Shown piece by piece: positions 9,482 to 16,795 of a DNA stretch of 64,000 nucleotides. Every line of letters starts with the position of its first letter. The stretch's first letter is position 1. The DNA is from an uncultured bacterium. Lineage in GTDB: Bacteria; Edwardsbacteria; AC1; EtOH8. Location of the stretch: assembly GCA_937863685.1 (NCBI GenBank), contig CALMGM010000013.1, positions 61,826 through 125,825 of the forward strand, written 5' to 3'. Position numbers and translations under genes: made by a program. The notes under the pieces were generated by a model. That model was not told where the DNA came from and searched no databases. It saw nothing but the letters and a program-made list of their open reading frames with translations.

Positions 9482-10483
9482 CTAGCAAGAGCAGGCATAT
9501 TCCTGGCCCTCGAATGACCTTTTAACAAGCCCGAGAGACATTCCCTTTCCCAACAATATCATCAGCTTGATCCGGGCTTTTTGCCCCGGGAGATGCCCGC
9601 CCAGGATGACCCCTTTCTTGATCAGTTGGGCCCCGCCGCCGGGATAGGCATAGGTCCCCAGCACCCTGCCCCCGATGCAGCGGGAGCAGAGGATGACCGG
9701 GATCTTTTTACCGATAGCGTATTCTATCCCCGGAACCACCTCAGGCGGAATATTTCCCCGGCCCATGCCCTCGATCACCAGCCCCCTGGCCCCGGAATCT
9801 ACCGAGTATTTGACAAGACGGGAATCCATCCCCGTGGCCATTTTAAAAAGGTCCACCCGGGGCTCTATTCTCCTGACTGGATAGTGCTCGCGGTACATCG
9901 GCTGGCGGTAGAACAGCACCCGGTCCTGGTCCACCCAGCCCAGGGGCCCCAGGTCTGGGCTGCGAAAGGTCTCGAAGGAATCGGTGCTGGTCTTGGTAAC
10001 CTCCCCGGCCGAGTTGATGGTGTTATTGAGGAACACCAGCACCCCCTTGTTGCGGGCATCCGGAGATACCGCTGTCCGGGCGGCGCCCATCAGGTTGGCC
10101 GGGCCGTCCCAGCCCAGCTCGGTGCAGTCCTTCATGGCTCCCACTACCACCACCGGTTTGGGCGATTGTATGATCAGATCAAGAAAGTAGGCGGTCTCCT
10201 CCAGGGTGTCGGTGCCGTGGGTGACGATCACACCTTTGATATCTGCCTTAGCCAGATATTTTTGGGCGATGCTGGATATCTTCAGCATCATATCCGGGGT
10301 GATATGCGGCCCCGGATATTGCCCGAAGTCATGGACCTCAATCTTGAAATTCTTGTTGATCACCGGCAGCAGCTTGAGGATGTCCCGACCCTTGAAGGCC
10401 GGCACCGCGCCCCCGCTCTTTTTGCTGGACTTCATGGAGATGGTACCGCCGGTGAAGATGATGGCTATTTTTGGTTTGGTCAT
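9482..10483 (-). CDS. ansA: L-asparaginase, type I (cytoplasmic)
   Basis: A 333-residue asparaginase that hydrolyses L-asparagine to aspartate and ammonia. Both family signatures are present: TGGTIS with the nucleophile T14, and VTHGTDTLEET giving the second triad T91-D92 with K118. There is no signal peptide, which fits the cytoplasmic type I enzyme. It is the first gene of a long tightly packed run (asparaginase, TPR, FAD oxidase, rex, lpdA, binding proteins, kinase, receiver). The ribosome-binding site is weak. A palindrome sits about 30 bases upstream. Confidence 0.94.
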   Translation of the reverse strand: MTKPKIAIIFTGGTISMKSSKKSGGAVPAFKGRDILKLLPVINKNFKIEVHDFGQYPGPHITPDMMLKISSIAQKYLAKADIKGVIVTHGTDTLEETAYFLDLIIQSPKPVVVVGAMKDCTELGWDGPANLMGAARTAVSPDARNKGVLVFLNNTINSAGEVTKTSTDSFETFRSPDLGPLGWVDQDRVLFYRQPMYREHYPVRRIEPRVDLFKMATGMDSRLVKYSVDSGARGLVIEGMGRGNIPPEVVPGIEYAIGKKIPVILCSRCIGGRVLGTYAYPGGGAQLIKKGVILGGHLPGQKARIKLMILLGKGMSLGLVKRSFEGQEYACSC

Positions 10484-10512
10484 AAATTACTAATCGCTAT
10501 TGGCTTTAGATA

Positions 10513-10527
10513 GTCACAAATTGTGAC
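10513..10527. promoter_or_regulatory. Candidate operator palindrome upstream of the ansA operon
   Basis: GTCACAA-A-TTGTGAC is a perfect 7-bp inverted repeat around one base, 30 bases before the asparaginase ATG. The half-sites are CRP/FNR/Rex-like in sequence but face the opposite way (TCACAA then TTGTGA). It could bind a dimeric regulator; which one is unknown. Confidence 0.4.
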
Positions 10528-10583
10528 CACTTGTATTTTGTCTGATTTATTGAATATTACTGCAAAACCGGCCGGCTTTCAAG

Positions 10584-10613
10584 AAAAAACGAGGCGATCT
10601 TATCGCCCCGTTT
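10584..10613 (-). terminator. Rho-independent terminator after the EF-G-like gene
   Basis: On the minus strand a GC-rich hairpin (GGGGCGAT, loop AAG, ATCGCCTCG, with one mismatch) is followed directly by TTTTTT. It begins about 16 bases after the EF-G-like stop codon. Confidence 0.8.
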
Positions 10614-10628
10614 TTTGATTGTATGGAA

Positions 10629-12713
10629 TTATTTCTGTTTCTCTTCCTTTTCCTTCTTGGCCTCTTCGATTATCTTCTGGGTGGCCTCGAAAGGCACCGG
10701 ATCGTAATGGGAGAATTCCATCTCGAAGCTGCCCCGGCCCTGGGTCATGGAGCGCAGGGAGGTGGAATATTTGTACATCTCGCCCTGAGGCACGGTGGCC
10801 TTGATCACCTGCATGCCCTTGGCCGAATCCATCCCGCTGATGCGGCCCCGCCGTGAGTTGAGGTCGCCCATCACCTGGCCGGCAAATTCCTCGGGCAGGG
10901 CCACCTCCAGTTTCATGATGGGCTCCAGCAGGACCGGAGAAGCTTCCAGCACGCCCTTCTTGAGGGCCATGGACCCGGCGATCTCGAAGCTGGTGCCGGA
11001 GGAGTCCACCGGATGGTAGGAGCCAAAATAGATGACCGCCCTAAGATCCACGATATGGTAGCCGGCCACCGCCCCTTCCAGCATGGCCGCCTTGACGCCC
11101 TTCTCCACCGAGGGGATGAAGTTGCCGGGGACCACCCCGCCCACCACCTCGTCCACGAACTCGAAGCCCCCGCCCCGGGGCAGCGGCTCCAGCCGCAGCC
11201 AGACATCGCCGTACTGGCCGTGCCCGCCCGACTGTTTCTTGTGCTTGCCCTGGATCTCCACCTTCTTGGAGATGGTCTCCCGGTAGGGTATCCGCGGCTT
11301 GATGATGGTGACCTCCACCCCGAACTTCCTCTTCAAACGCCCCACCATGATGTCCAGGTGCAGCTCGCCCAGCCCGTTGATCAGGGTCTGCCGGATCTCG
11401 GGAACGAAGCCGTAGGTGAAGGTGGGGTCCTCCTCGTTGAGGCGGGAGAGCCCGATCGATATCTTACCTTCGTCATCCTTGGACTTGGCCTCCACCGCCA
11501 CCGAGATCGAAGGCTTGGGCAGGATGATCTCCGGCAGGATGATCTGGTTGTTCTTGGTGCTGATGGTGTCGCCGGTGCCAGATTCCTTCAGTTTGACCGC
11601 GATGCCGATGTCGCCGCAGTTGATCTTAGCAGCGTCGATGCGGTCCTTGCCGCTGGGAAAATAGAACTGCCCGAATTTCTCCGACTTGCTGCGGGAGACG
11701 TTATAAAGCTCTATCCCCGGCTCCAGCGAACCGGAATATATCCTGAAATAATTCAGGTTGCCGGCATGCGGCTCGATGAATGTTTTGAACATGTACAGCA
11801 CCGGGACCCCGGCGGGATCGCATTTCACGATGATCTCTTCGTCGCTTCCTTCCTTCTTGGCAATTACCTCCCCGGTATCGGCGGCCGTCGGAAAGAAGGC
11901 CGCTATGGAGTTCATCATGGCGTTGATCCCCACCTGATGATAGCCGTCCCCGGCGAAGACCGGTATCAGGCTGCCCTTTTTGATGGCTTTCTTCAGGCCG
12001 TCGGATACCTCCTGGTCACTCAGGCTTTCACCGTTCAGGAATTTTTCCATCAGGCTGTCGTCGGATTCGGCCACCGCCTCCACCAGCTTGTCCCGGTATT
12101 CCTTGGCCTTGGCTGCCATATCGGCCGGGATCTCGCCCGCAGTGGATCTGCCTTCGCTTTCGATGAAGGCCTTCATGACGGTGAGATCGACCACCCCCTT
12201 CAGGTTCAGCTGTTCGCCGATGGGCAGGGTCAGCGGCACCGCCTGGTGGCCGAACATGTCGCGGGCCTGTTCCAGGGATTTGTAAAAATCAGAATGCTCC
12301 TTGAGCAGCCGGGTCAGAACGATAGCCCGGGGGAGTTTGAGCTCGTCGGCATATTTCCAGCATTTGTCGGTGCCCACCTCGATACCGGCCACCGCCTGGG
12401 CCACGATTATGACACAGTCGGCCACTCTCATCCCGGCCTTGACCTCGCCGGCGAAATCGGCATAGCCCGGAGTATCTATCACATTAAGCTTGTGATCCAG
12501 ATATTCGCAGGCCGCCAGCCCGGAGAAGATGGATATCTTGCGGGTGGTCTCGTCGATGTCAAAGTCAAAGATGGAGTTGCCGTCGTCCACCCGCCCCAGT
12601 CGGCCGGTGGGATTGCAGGCATGGACCATGGCTTCGGCCAAGGTGGTCTTGCCGCAACCGCCGTGGCCGGCCAATACAATGTTGTGGATCTTGTCCGCAT
12701 TATAATTCTTCAA
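10629..12713 (-). CDS. EF-G-like translational GTPase (EF-G2 type) with degenerate G4 motif
   Basis: A 694-residue protein with full EF-G domain order: GTPase domain, domain II, and domains III-V with a C-terminal PVPFEATQKI tail. The P-loop GHGGCGKT is at 16-23 and the G3 motif DTPGYADF at 80-87. At the place of the guanine-specificity motif NKxD the protein reads T134-R-L-L137, followed by KEHSDF, which aligns with the usual RENADF. Switch I lacks the classic RGITI. These traits fit the EF-G2/EF-G-like side branch, not the canonical translocase. The start codon is TTG, supported by GGGAGG about six bases upstream and by the family N terminus. It has its own promoter and terminator, and no ribosomal protein genes or tuf are nearby. 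Confidence 0.9.
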   Translation of the reverse strand: MKNYNADKIHNIVLAGHGGCGKTTLAEAMVHACNPTGRLGRVDDGNSIFDFDIDETTRKISIFSGLAACEYLDHKLNVIDTPGYADFAGEVKAGMRVADCVIIVAQAVAGIEVGTDKCWKYADELKLPRAIVLTRLLKEHSDFYKSLEQARDMFGHQAVPLTLPIGEQLNLKGVVDLTVMKAFIESEGRSTAGEIPADMAAKAKEYRDKLVEAVAESDDSLMEKFLNGESLSDQEVSDGLKKAIKKGSLIPVFAGDGYHQVGINAMMNSIAAFFPTAADTGEVIAKKEGSDEEIIVKCDPAGVPVLYMFKTFIEPHAGNLNYFRIYSGSLEPGIELYNVSRSKSEKFGQFYFPSGKDRIDAAKINCGDIGIAVKLKESGTGDTISTKNNQIILPEIILPKPSISVAVEAKSKDDEGKISIGLSRLNEEDPTFTYGFVPEIRQTLINGLGELHLDIMVGRLKRKFGVEVTIIKPRIPYRETISKKVEIQGKHKKQSGGHGQYGDVWLRLEPLPRGGGFEFVDEVVGGVVPGNFIPSVEKGVKAAMLEGAVAGYHIVDLRAVIYFGSYHPVDSSGTSFEIAGSMALKKGVLEASPVLLEPIMKLEVALPEEFAGQVMGDLNSRRGRISGMDSAKGMQVIKATVPQGEMYKYSTSLRSMTQGRGSFEMEFSHYDPVPFEATQKIIEEAKKEKEEKQK

Positions 12714-12766
12714 AACGTCCCTCCCGATATATGAAATTTTGATGTTTTTTGATAAAGCGAAATTTT

Positions 12767-12796
12767 ATTATAACAATCTTGGCGTATAAAAGTCAA
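12767..12796 (-). promoter_or_regulatory. Sigma-70-type promoter for the EF-G-like gene
   Basis: On the minus strand: -35 TTGACT, an 18-base spacer, -10 TATAAT. It is placed about 50 bases before the TTG start and just downstream of the preceding gene's stop. Confidence 0.7.
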
Positions 12797-12818
12797 TAAA
12801 TTATTTGGGGACAGTCCT

Positions 12819-13373
12819 TTACAGGGCAACCAGGATCTCGGTCAAAGGGTCCCCCTTGGCCACCGACCGGGCTATCTTCACCTCGTGTTCCCGGTTGTTG
12901 CAGATCAGCAGGGCTCCGTTTATCCAGCCGCAGATCCGGTGTTCGAACAGCAGGTCCGATTCATCGATATCCAGGATATGAAATACCAAATTATGCTGGT
13001 CCTGGGACACCACCTCCATCCTCCCCGGTGTGTAATAGGTCTTGAAGATATTGGCCGTTCGATCCATTATGAAATTAACCGAGGCCACCCTGGCGAAAGC
13101 CTTGTAGATCCCCTTGAGGGATTGTTCGGAACTGTAGCGTCCGATCTCCCTGGCCCCCATTTCGCTGCTGCCGAAAAATCTGTCGCAGATCATTCTGGTG
13201 GGCTCGACAAAACCGGTCCGAAAGGGATACCAGCTGTTGGCCAGTATGGCCTGGTCGAATATTTTCTTGGATTCCCCCGGCAGACTTTCCAGCCAGGCCT
13301 TTTGGGCCACCGGGCCGTACTTGTGTCCGACGAAATTCTTGGTAGCCAGCACCGAGGTGCCCTTGACCTCCAT
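12819..13373 (-). CDS. DUF2378 (TIGR02265)-like protein
   Basis: A 184-residue soluble protein. The overall pattern resembles the DUF2378/TIGR02265 family known mainly from myxobacteria: an N-terminal VKGTSVL strand, a SWYPF segment near residue 47, a GRYSSEQSLKGIYKAF helix, and a C-terminal small-domain region with ICGW. The function of that family is not established; its fold is suspected to be related to V4R or haem-NO-binding-associated ligand domains. A GGGAGG site lies six bases before the ATG. It follows the RseP-type protease gene by 29 bases and is probably the last gene of that transcript. The family assignment is from pattern memory and moderately sure. Confidence 0.65.
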   Translation of the reverse strand: MEVKGTSVLATKNFVGHKYGPVAQKAWLESLPGESKKIFDQAILANSWYPFRTGFVEPTRMICDRFFGSSEMGAREIGRYSSEQSLKGIYKAFARVASVNFIMDRTANIFKTYYTPGRMEVVSQDQHNLVFHILDIDESDLLFEHRICGWINGALLICNNREHEVKIARSVAKGDPLTEILVAL

Positions 13374-13402
13374 AGTTGCCTCCCATGGTTGAAGTGTGAA
13401 AG

Positions 13403-14749
13403 CTATTTAGCCTGCTCTATCTGCTGGGCGTTCTTTCTGACCGCCGACTGGCGGCTGAATATCTTCATGCCGTCGTTGAGAATGGTGAACAGCATCAGCA
13501 TCACCAGCAGGGTGATGCCGATCTGCTGGATGACCACCTGCACCTTGACCGGAAGGGGCTTTTTCCTTATTCCCTCCAACAGGCTGAAGAATATCACTCC
13601 GCCGTCCAGCACCGGCAGGGGAAGCAGGTTCAAAACCATCAGGCTGATGGAAAGCAGCGCTATCAGAAGCATCAGATCGCTGAAACCCTTCTTGGCGGTG
13701 CTGCCGGCCATTTGCCCGATCATCAGGATGCCGCCCAGCTGTTTGGCCGACGACGGTTTTACCACGGCCTTGTACAACACTCCATAGGTGCGGGCCACCA
13801 AGCTTCCGGTGCTGATCGTGGCGTTGACCAGGGAGGCCCATGGCCCCAGCTTCAACTTATAACTGCCGAACACCGGGGCCGAGACCCCGATCACGCCGAC
13901 CGGGCCCTGCCCCGGATATTCCTGCTCGATAGGGGTGATCCGGACACTGAAGGTGTCGGAATCCCGTTCGATCAGCAGCCTGGTCTCCCGCCCGGCATTT
14001 TTATTTATGCTCTCCCTCATGCCATCCCAGGTCCTTACCGGATTACCATCGATGGACAGGATGATGTCCCCGGCATTAAGCCCGGCCTGGTAGGCCGGCA
14101 TGCTGGGAACGATCTCGCCCAACTGGGCCGGCACTGCCGGTTCGATATTCTCCAAGAATTTTAATCTCTGGCCCGAGGGTATATAATAGGTCCGGCGTTC
14201 CCCCGACCTGTCCAGGATCACGGACAGGGAGTCGGCCGTTCCGCCGGCCTGCAACTCCTGCCACAGGCTGTGCCAAGTCGGCACATCCTTGCCGCCAACC
14301 GAGATTATCCTGTCGCCCTCGATTATTCCCATCTGCTGGGCCAGGCTTCCCTGTTCCACCCTGCCGACGGCGGTGGAGTAATCCGGAGCGCTGAACCCCA
14401 CCAGTCCCAGCAGGATGAAGATCAAGAAAGCGGTTACCAGGTTGGCCATCGGGCCGGCCAGGGCCATCAGCACCCGGCCCCACCAGGGGGCGGCCATGTA
14501 ATCGCCCGGCTTGGGCACATAGTGGTCTTCAAAAGCATCCTCCCCGTCCAATTTCACATACCCCCCCAGGGGAAGGACAGAGATCAGGTACTGGGTATCG
14601 CCTTTCTTGAATCCGAATAACTTGGGACCGAAGCCAAGCGAAAATTTCAATACTCTGATGCCCACCTTCTTGGCCACGTAGAAGTGGCCCAGCTCGTGGA
14701 CAAAAACCATGATCCCCAGAACGAACAATGTGGCCAGAACCGTTATCAC
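13403..14749 (-). CDS. rseP: RseP-type site-2 (M50) zinc metalloprotease
   Basis: An intramembrane protease that cleaves membrane-anchored anti-sigma factors or signal peptides. Zinc ligands H18 and H22 with catalytic E19 lie in HELGHF in the first membrane helix, and the third ligand is in LPVLDGG near the C terminus. Between them are two PDZ-like regions (GDRIISVGGKD and GDIILSIDGNP). The frame is open to a TTG five codons upstream, but GGGAG lies eight bases before a GTG at 14749, and starting there gives the typical short RseP N terminus and 448 residues. It follows an outer-membrane protein gene by 19 bases. dxr lies elsewhere in the window beside a second, smaller M50 protease. Confidence 0.95.
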   Translation of the reverse strand: MITVLATLFVLGIMVFVHELGHFYVAKKVGIRVLKFSLGFGPKLFGFKKGDTQYLISVLPLGGYVKLDGEDAFEDHYVPKPGDYMAAPWWGRVLMALAGPMANLVTAFLIFILLGLVGFSAPDYSTAVGRVEQGSLAQQMGIIEGDRIISVGGKDVPTWHSLWQELQAGGTADSLSVILDRSGERRTYYIPSGQRLKFLENIEPAVPAQLGEIVPSMPAYQAGLNAGDIILSIDGNPVRTWDGMRESINKNAGRETRLLIERDSDTFSVRITPIEQEYPGQGPVGVIGVSAPVFGSYKLKLGPWASLVNATISTGSLVARTYGVLYKAVVKPSSAKQLGGILMIGQMAGSTAKKGFSDLMLLIALLSISLMVLNLLPLPVLDGGVIFFSLLEGIRKKPLPVKVQVVIQQIGITLLVMLMLFTILNDGMKIFSRQSAVRKNAQQIEQAK

Positions 14750-14768
14750 AATTATATCTCCCAAATTA

Positions 14769-15515
14769 TTATTTTTTTAGTTCGAAGGGCATGCAAACCA
14801 GCCCCATGGTGCCCATGATATTTACCGCGTCCTCCTGGTCCTCATACCTGAGGTAATCCAGGCCTATGGACAAGCCCACGCTGGGAAGGATTTTTATCAA
14901 AGTTCCCCCGCCGATTCTGTAAACCGCCTCGCTATTGCTGTACATCCCCGATGAACTGGTAATGATATCCATCTCACCGGCCACGAAGGGCATGAACTTG
15001 CTGTTCTTGTTTCCAAAATACTGGGCAATTCTCGGCCCGATCAAGGTCAGGGAATAACTGCTGGAATATCCGGAATAAGAAAAATAGGTCCCGCTCCCGC
15101 CAGAGGTAGATGAACCCAGATTCATAAGCCCTAAACTGCCACCCAGGGAAAGCCCGTTATAGACCATATAATTCCAACTGGCCCCTAACGCCAGGATCGT
15201 GGTAGTATAGGTATAAGTATAGCTGGTCCCATCCCACCAGTCGTATCCGGTCATTTTTTGTCTGCTATAGAAATATGCGGCCCCGAAATTATACAGGCTG
15301 AAGCCCTCCATCCGCAGGGAGGGTTCGGAAGTTTTAATAACGGCAATACTGTCGGTTATTACGGTAACGGGTGCCGGAGGTTCGGGATTTAAAGTCCCTG
15401 TTTCTGTTTGCTGGCTAGAAACGCTATCGGGCGCTGCAGTTTGTGAATATGCTTTGCTGTGTGGAGACAAAACAATAATCAGGGAGACCAATGCCGGCAA
15501 TAAGACTCGGTGCAT
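14769..15515 (-). CDS. Predicted outer-membrane beta-barrel protein
   Basis: A 248-residue protein with an N-terminal signal peptide (hydrophobic stretch at about 5-20, likely cut after SKAYSQ). A short Ser/Thr/Pro-rich linker follows, then alternating Gly/Tyr/Ser-rich strands typical of small beta-barrels (SLYNFGAAYFYS, SYTYTYTTTILALGASW, GLSIGLDYLRYED). A near-perfect AAAGGAGG site lies six bases before the ATG. It sits between a TPR protein and the RseP protease, a context that suggests envelope maintenance. I do not recognise a specific family. Confidence 0.75.
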   Translation of the reverse strand: MHRVLLPALVSLIIVLSPHSKAYSQTAAPDSVSSQQTETGTLNPEPPAPVTVITDSIAVIKTSEPSLRMEGFSLYNFGAAYFYSRQKMTGYDWWDGTSYTYTYTTTILALGASWNYMVYNGLSLGGSLGLMNLGSSTSGGSGTYFSYSGYSSSYSLTLIGPRIAQYFGNKNSKFMPFVAGEMDIITSSSGMYSNSEAVYRIGGGTLIKILPSVGLSIGLDYLRYEDQEDAVNIMGTMGLVCMPFELKK

Positions 15516-15535
15516 GGGAACCTCCTTTATTGGCT

Positions 15536-16732
15536 TTAGTTTGTTTTAATCTCAAAGACCTGTTTCAAAAACGCCTCCCCCTCGGATATTTTCTCCTGGG
15601 CAAAACACAGTTTGGAGAGCATCTTCAGGATATCCGCCACCTTGCTGTGCTTCGGCCCGTATCCCTTCTGCCAGATGGCCATCGATCTTAGACAGAGGGC
15701 CTCGGCCTCGCTGTTCCTTCCCTGCCCGTGCTGTAATTCCGCCAGCCTCAGCAGCGGTTCAGCCACATCAGGATGGTCCGGCCCCAGGGTGCGCTCATAG
15801 ATGGATATCGCCCGGAGATAATAAGATTCGGCCTTGCCGTTGTCTCCCTGGATCGAGCAGAGGGTGGCCAGATTCTTGTAGGTGGCGGCCATGATGGGGT
15901 TCTCCTGGGGCAGGTAGCCCTCGTCCACCTCCAGCGCCCGGTGGTAAATGGTCTCGGCCTCCACGAACTTTTGCTGGCCGCGGTATAGATCGCCCAGGTT
16001 GTTCAGGTATATCGATATCTCGGGATGTTCCGCACCCTGCAGTTTTTCCTTGAAATCTATGGCCCTGATATAAAGCTCTTCGGCCTCGTTCTTCCTTCCC
16101 TGGGCGGCGTAAACCTCGGCCAGGTTATTGTAACATAAGGCTATTTGTGGATGCTCGGGGCCGTAGGCTTTATTGGCTATTTCGATGGTCCGGTTGCAAA
16201 GGTCCTCGGCTTCGGACAGCCGGTTCTGGTCGCGGTAAAGCCCCGCCAGATTGATGAGCGTTTTTGCCAGCATCGGATCATCGGCAGGGGAGCGGTTTTG
16301 GAATATCTCCCGGGCCTTCAGCAGGTTTTCCTCGGCCGGGCCGTTCCGCCCTAGGATCTTATGCACCGTGCCGATGTTGGTTATCAGACGGGCCTGGGCC
16401 AAAATGTCCTGATCGGCCAGTTTTTTATTTAGGGCCAGGGATTTCTCGTAGAGGGGCAAAGCCTCGTAATATCGCCCCTGAATGCTGAAGAGGACCGCCA
16501 GGTTGTTGAAAGAGGAGGCCACCTCCAGGCTCTCCGGGCCGAAATTCCGTATCCTTATCTCCAAGACCCTGCGGTACAGGTGCTCGGCCCGGGGAAACTT
16601 CCCCCAGTGGATACATATCTCGGCCAGCTCTTTTATCAACGGGATCAGCTGTTGATGATCCTGACCCAGTTTGGCTTCAGTGTTCTTTAACTCAAGCTCT
16701 TTGATTTTTATCTCGTCCCTGTCCCCGGACAT
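15536..16732 (-). CDS. Kinesin-light-chain-type tetratricopeptide repeat protein
   Basis: A 398-residue protein of about eight 42-residue TPR units of the kinesin-light-chain type, with recurring A.LY.RAL.I.E......HP..A....NLA.LY patterns (for example HPQIALCYNNLAEVYAAQG and HPEISIYLNNLGDLYRGQQ). There is no signal peptide, so it is probably a cytoplasmic scaffold. An AAAGGGG site precedes the ATG. It is the first gene of a short transcript that continues into the outer-membrane protein 20 bases later. Partner unknown. Confidence 0.85.
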   Translation of the reverse strand: MSGDRDEIKIKELELKNTEAKLGQDHQQLIPLIKELAEICIHWGKFPRAEHLYRRVLEIRIRNFGPESLEVASSFNNLAVLFSIQGRYYEALPLYEKSLALNKKLADQDILAQARLITNIGTVHKILGRNGPAEENLLKAREIFQNRSPADDPMLAKTLINLAGLYRDQNRLSEAEDLCNRTIEIANKAYGPEHPQIALCYNNLAEVYAAQGRKNEAEELYIRAIDFKEKLQGAEHPEISIYLNNLGDLYRGQQKFVEAETIYHRALEVDEGYLPQENPIMAATYKNLATLCSIQGDNGKAESYYLRAISIYERTLGPDHPDVAEPLLRLAELQHGQGRNSEAEALCLRSMAIWQKGYGPKHSKVADILKMLSKLCFAQEKISEGEAFLKQVFEIKTN

Positions 16733-16766
16733 AAACCGCCCCTTTCGGTTTTTATTTAAACACGCT

Positions 16767-16795
16767 ATTATAACATAAAATCTGCACTATTTTAA
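16767..16795 (-). promoter_or_regulatory. Candidate promoter for the TPR / outer-membrane protein / rseP transcript
   Basis: On the minus strand: -35 TTAAAA, a 17-base spacer, -10 TATAAT, ending 35 bases before the TPR start. The -35 overlaps the stop codon of the preceding gene. The -10 is perfect and the -35 weak. Confidence 0.45.

Noticed and set aside
10513..10527. Canonical Rex or CRP operator
   Set aside because: Half-sites are in the opposite order to TTGTGAA-N4-TTCACAA and TGTGA-N6-TCACA.
11013..12734. 573-codon plus-strand frame
   Set aside because: It is antisense to the EF-G-like gene, which has clear motifs, promoter and terminator.
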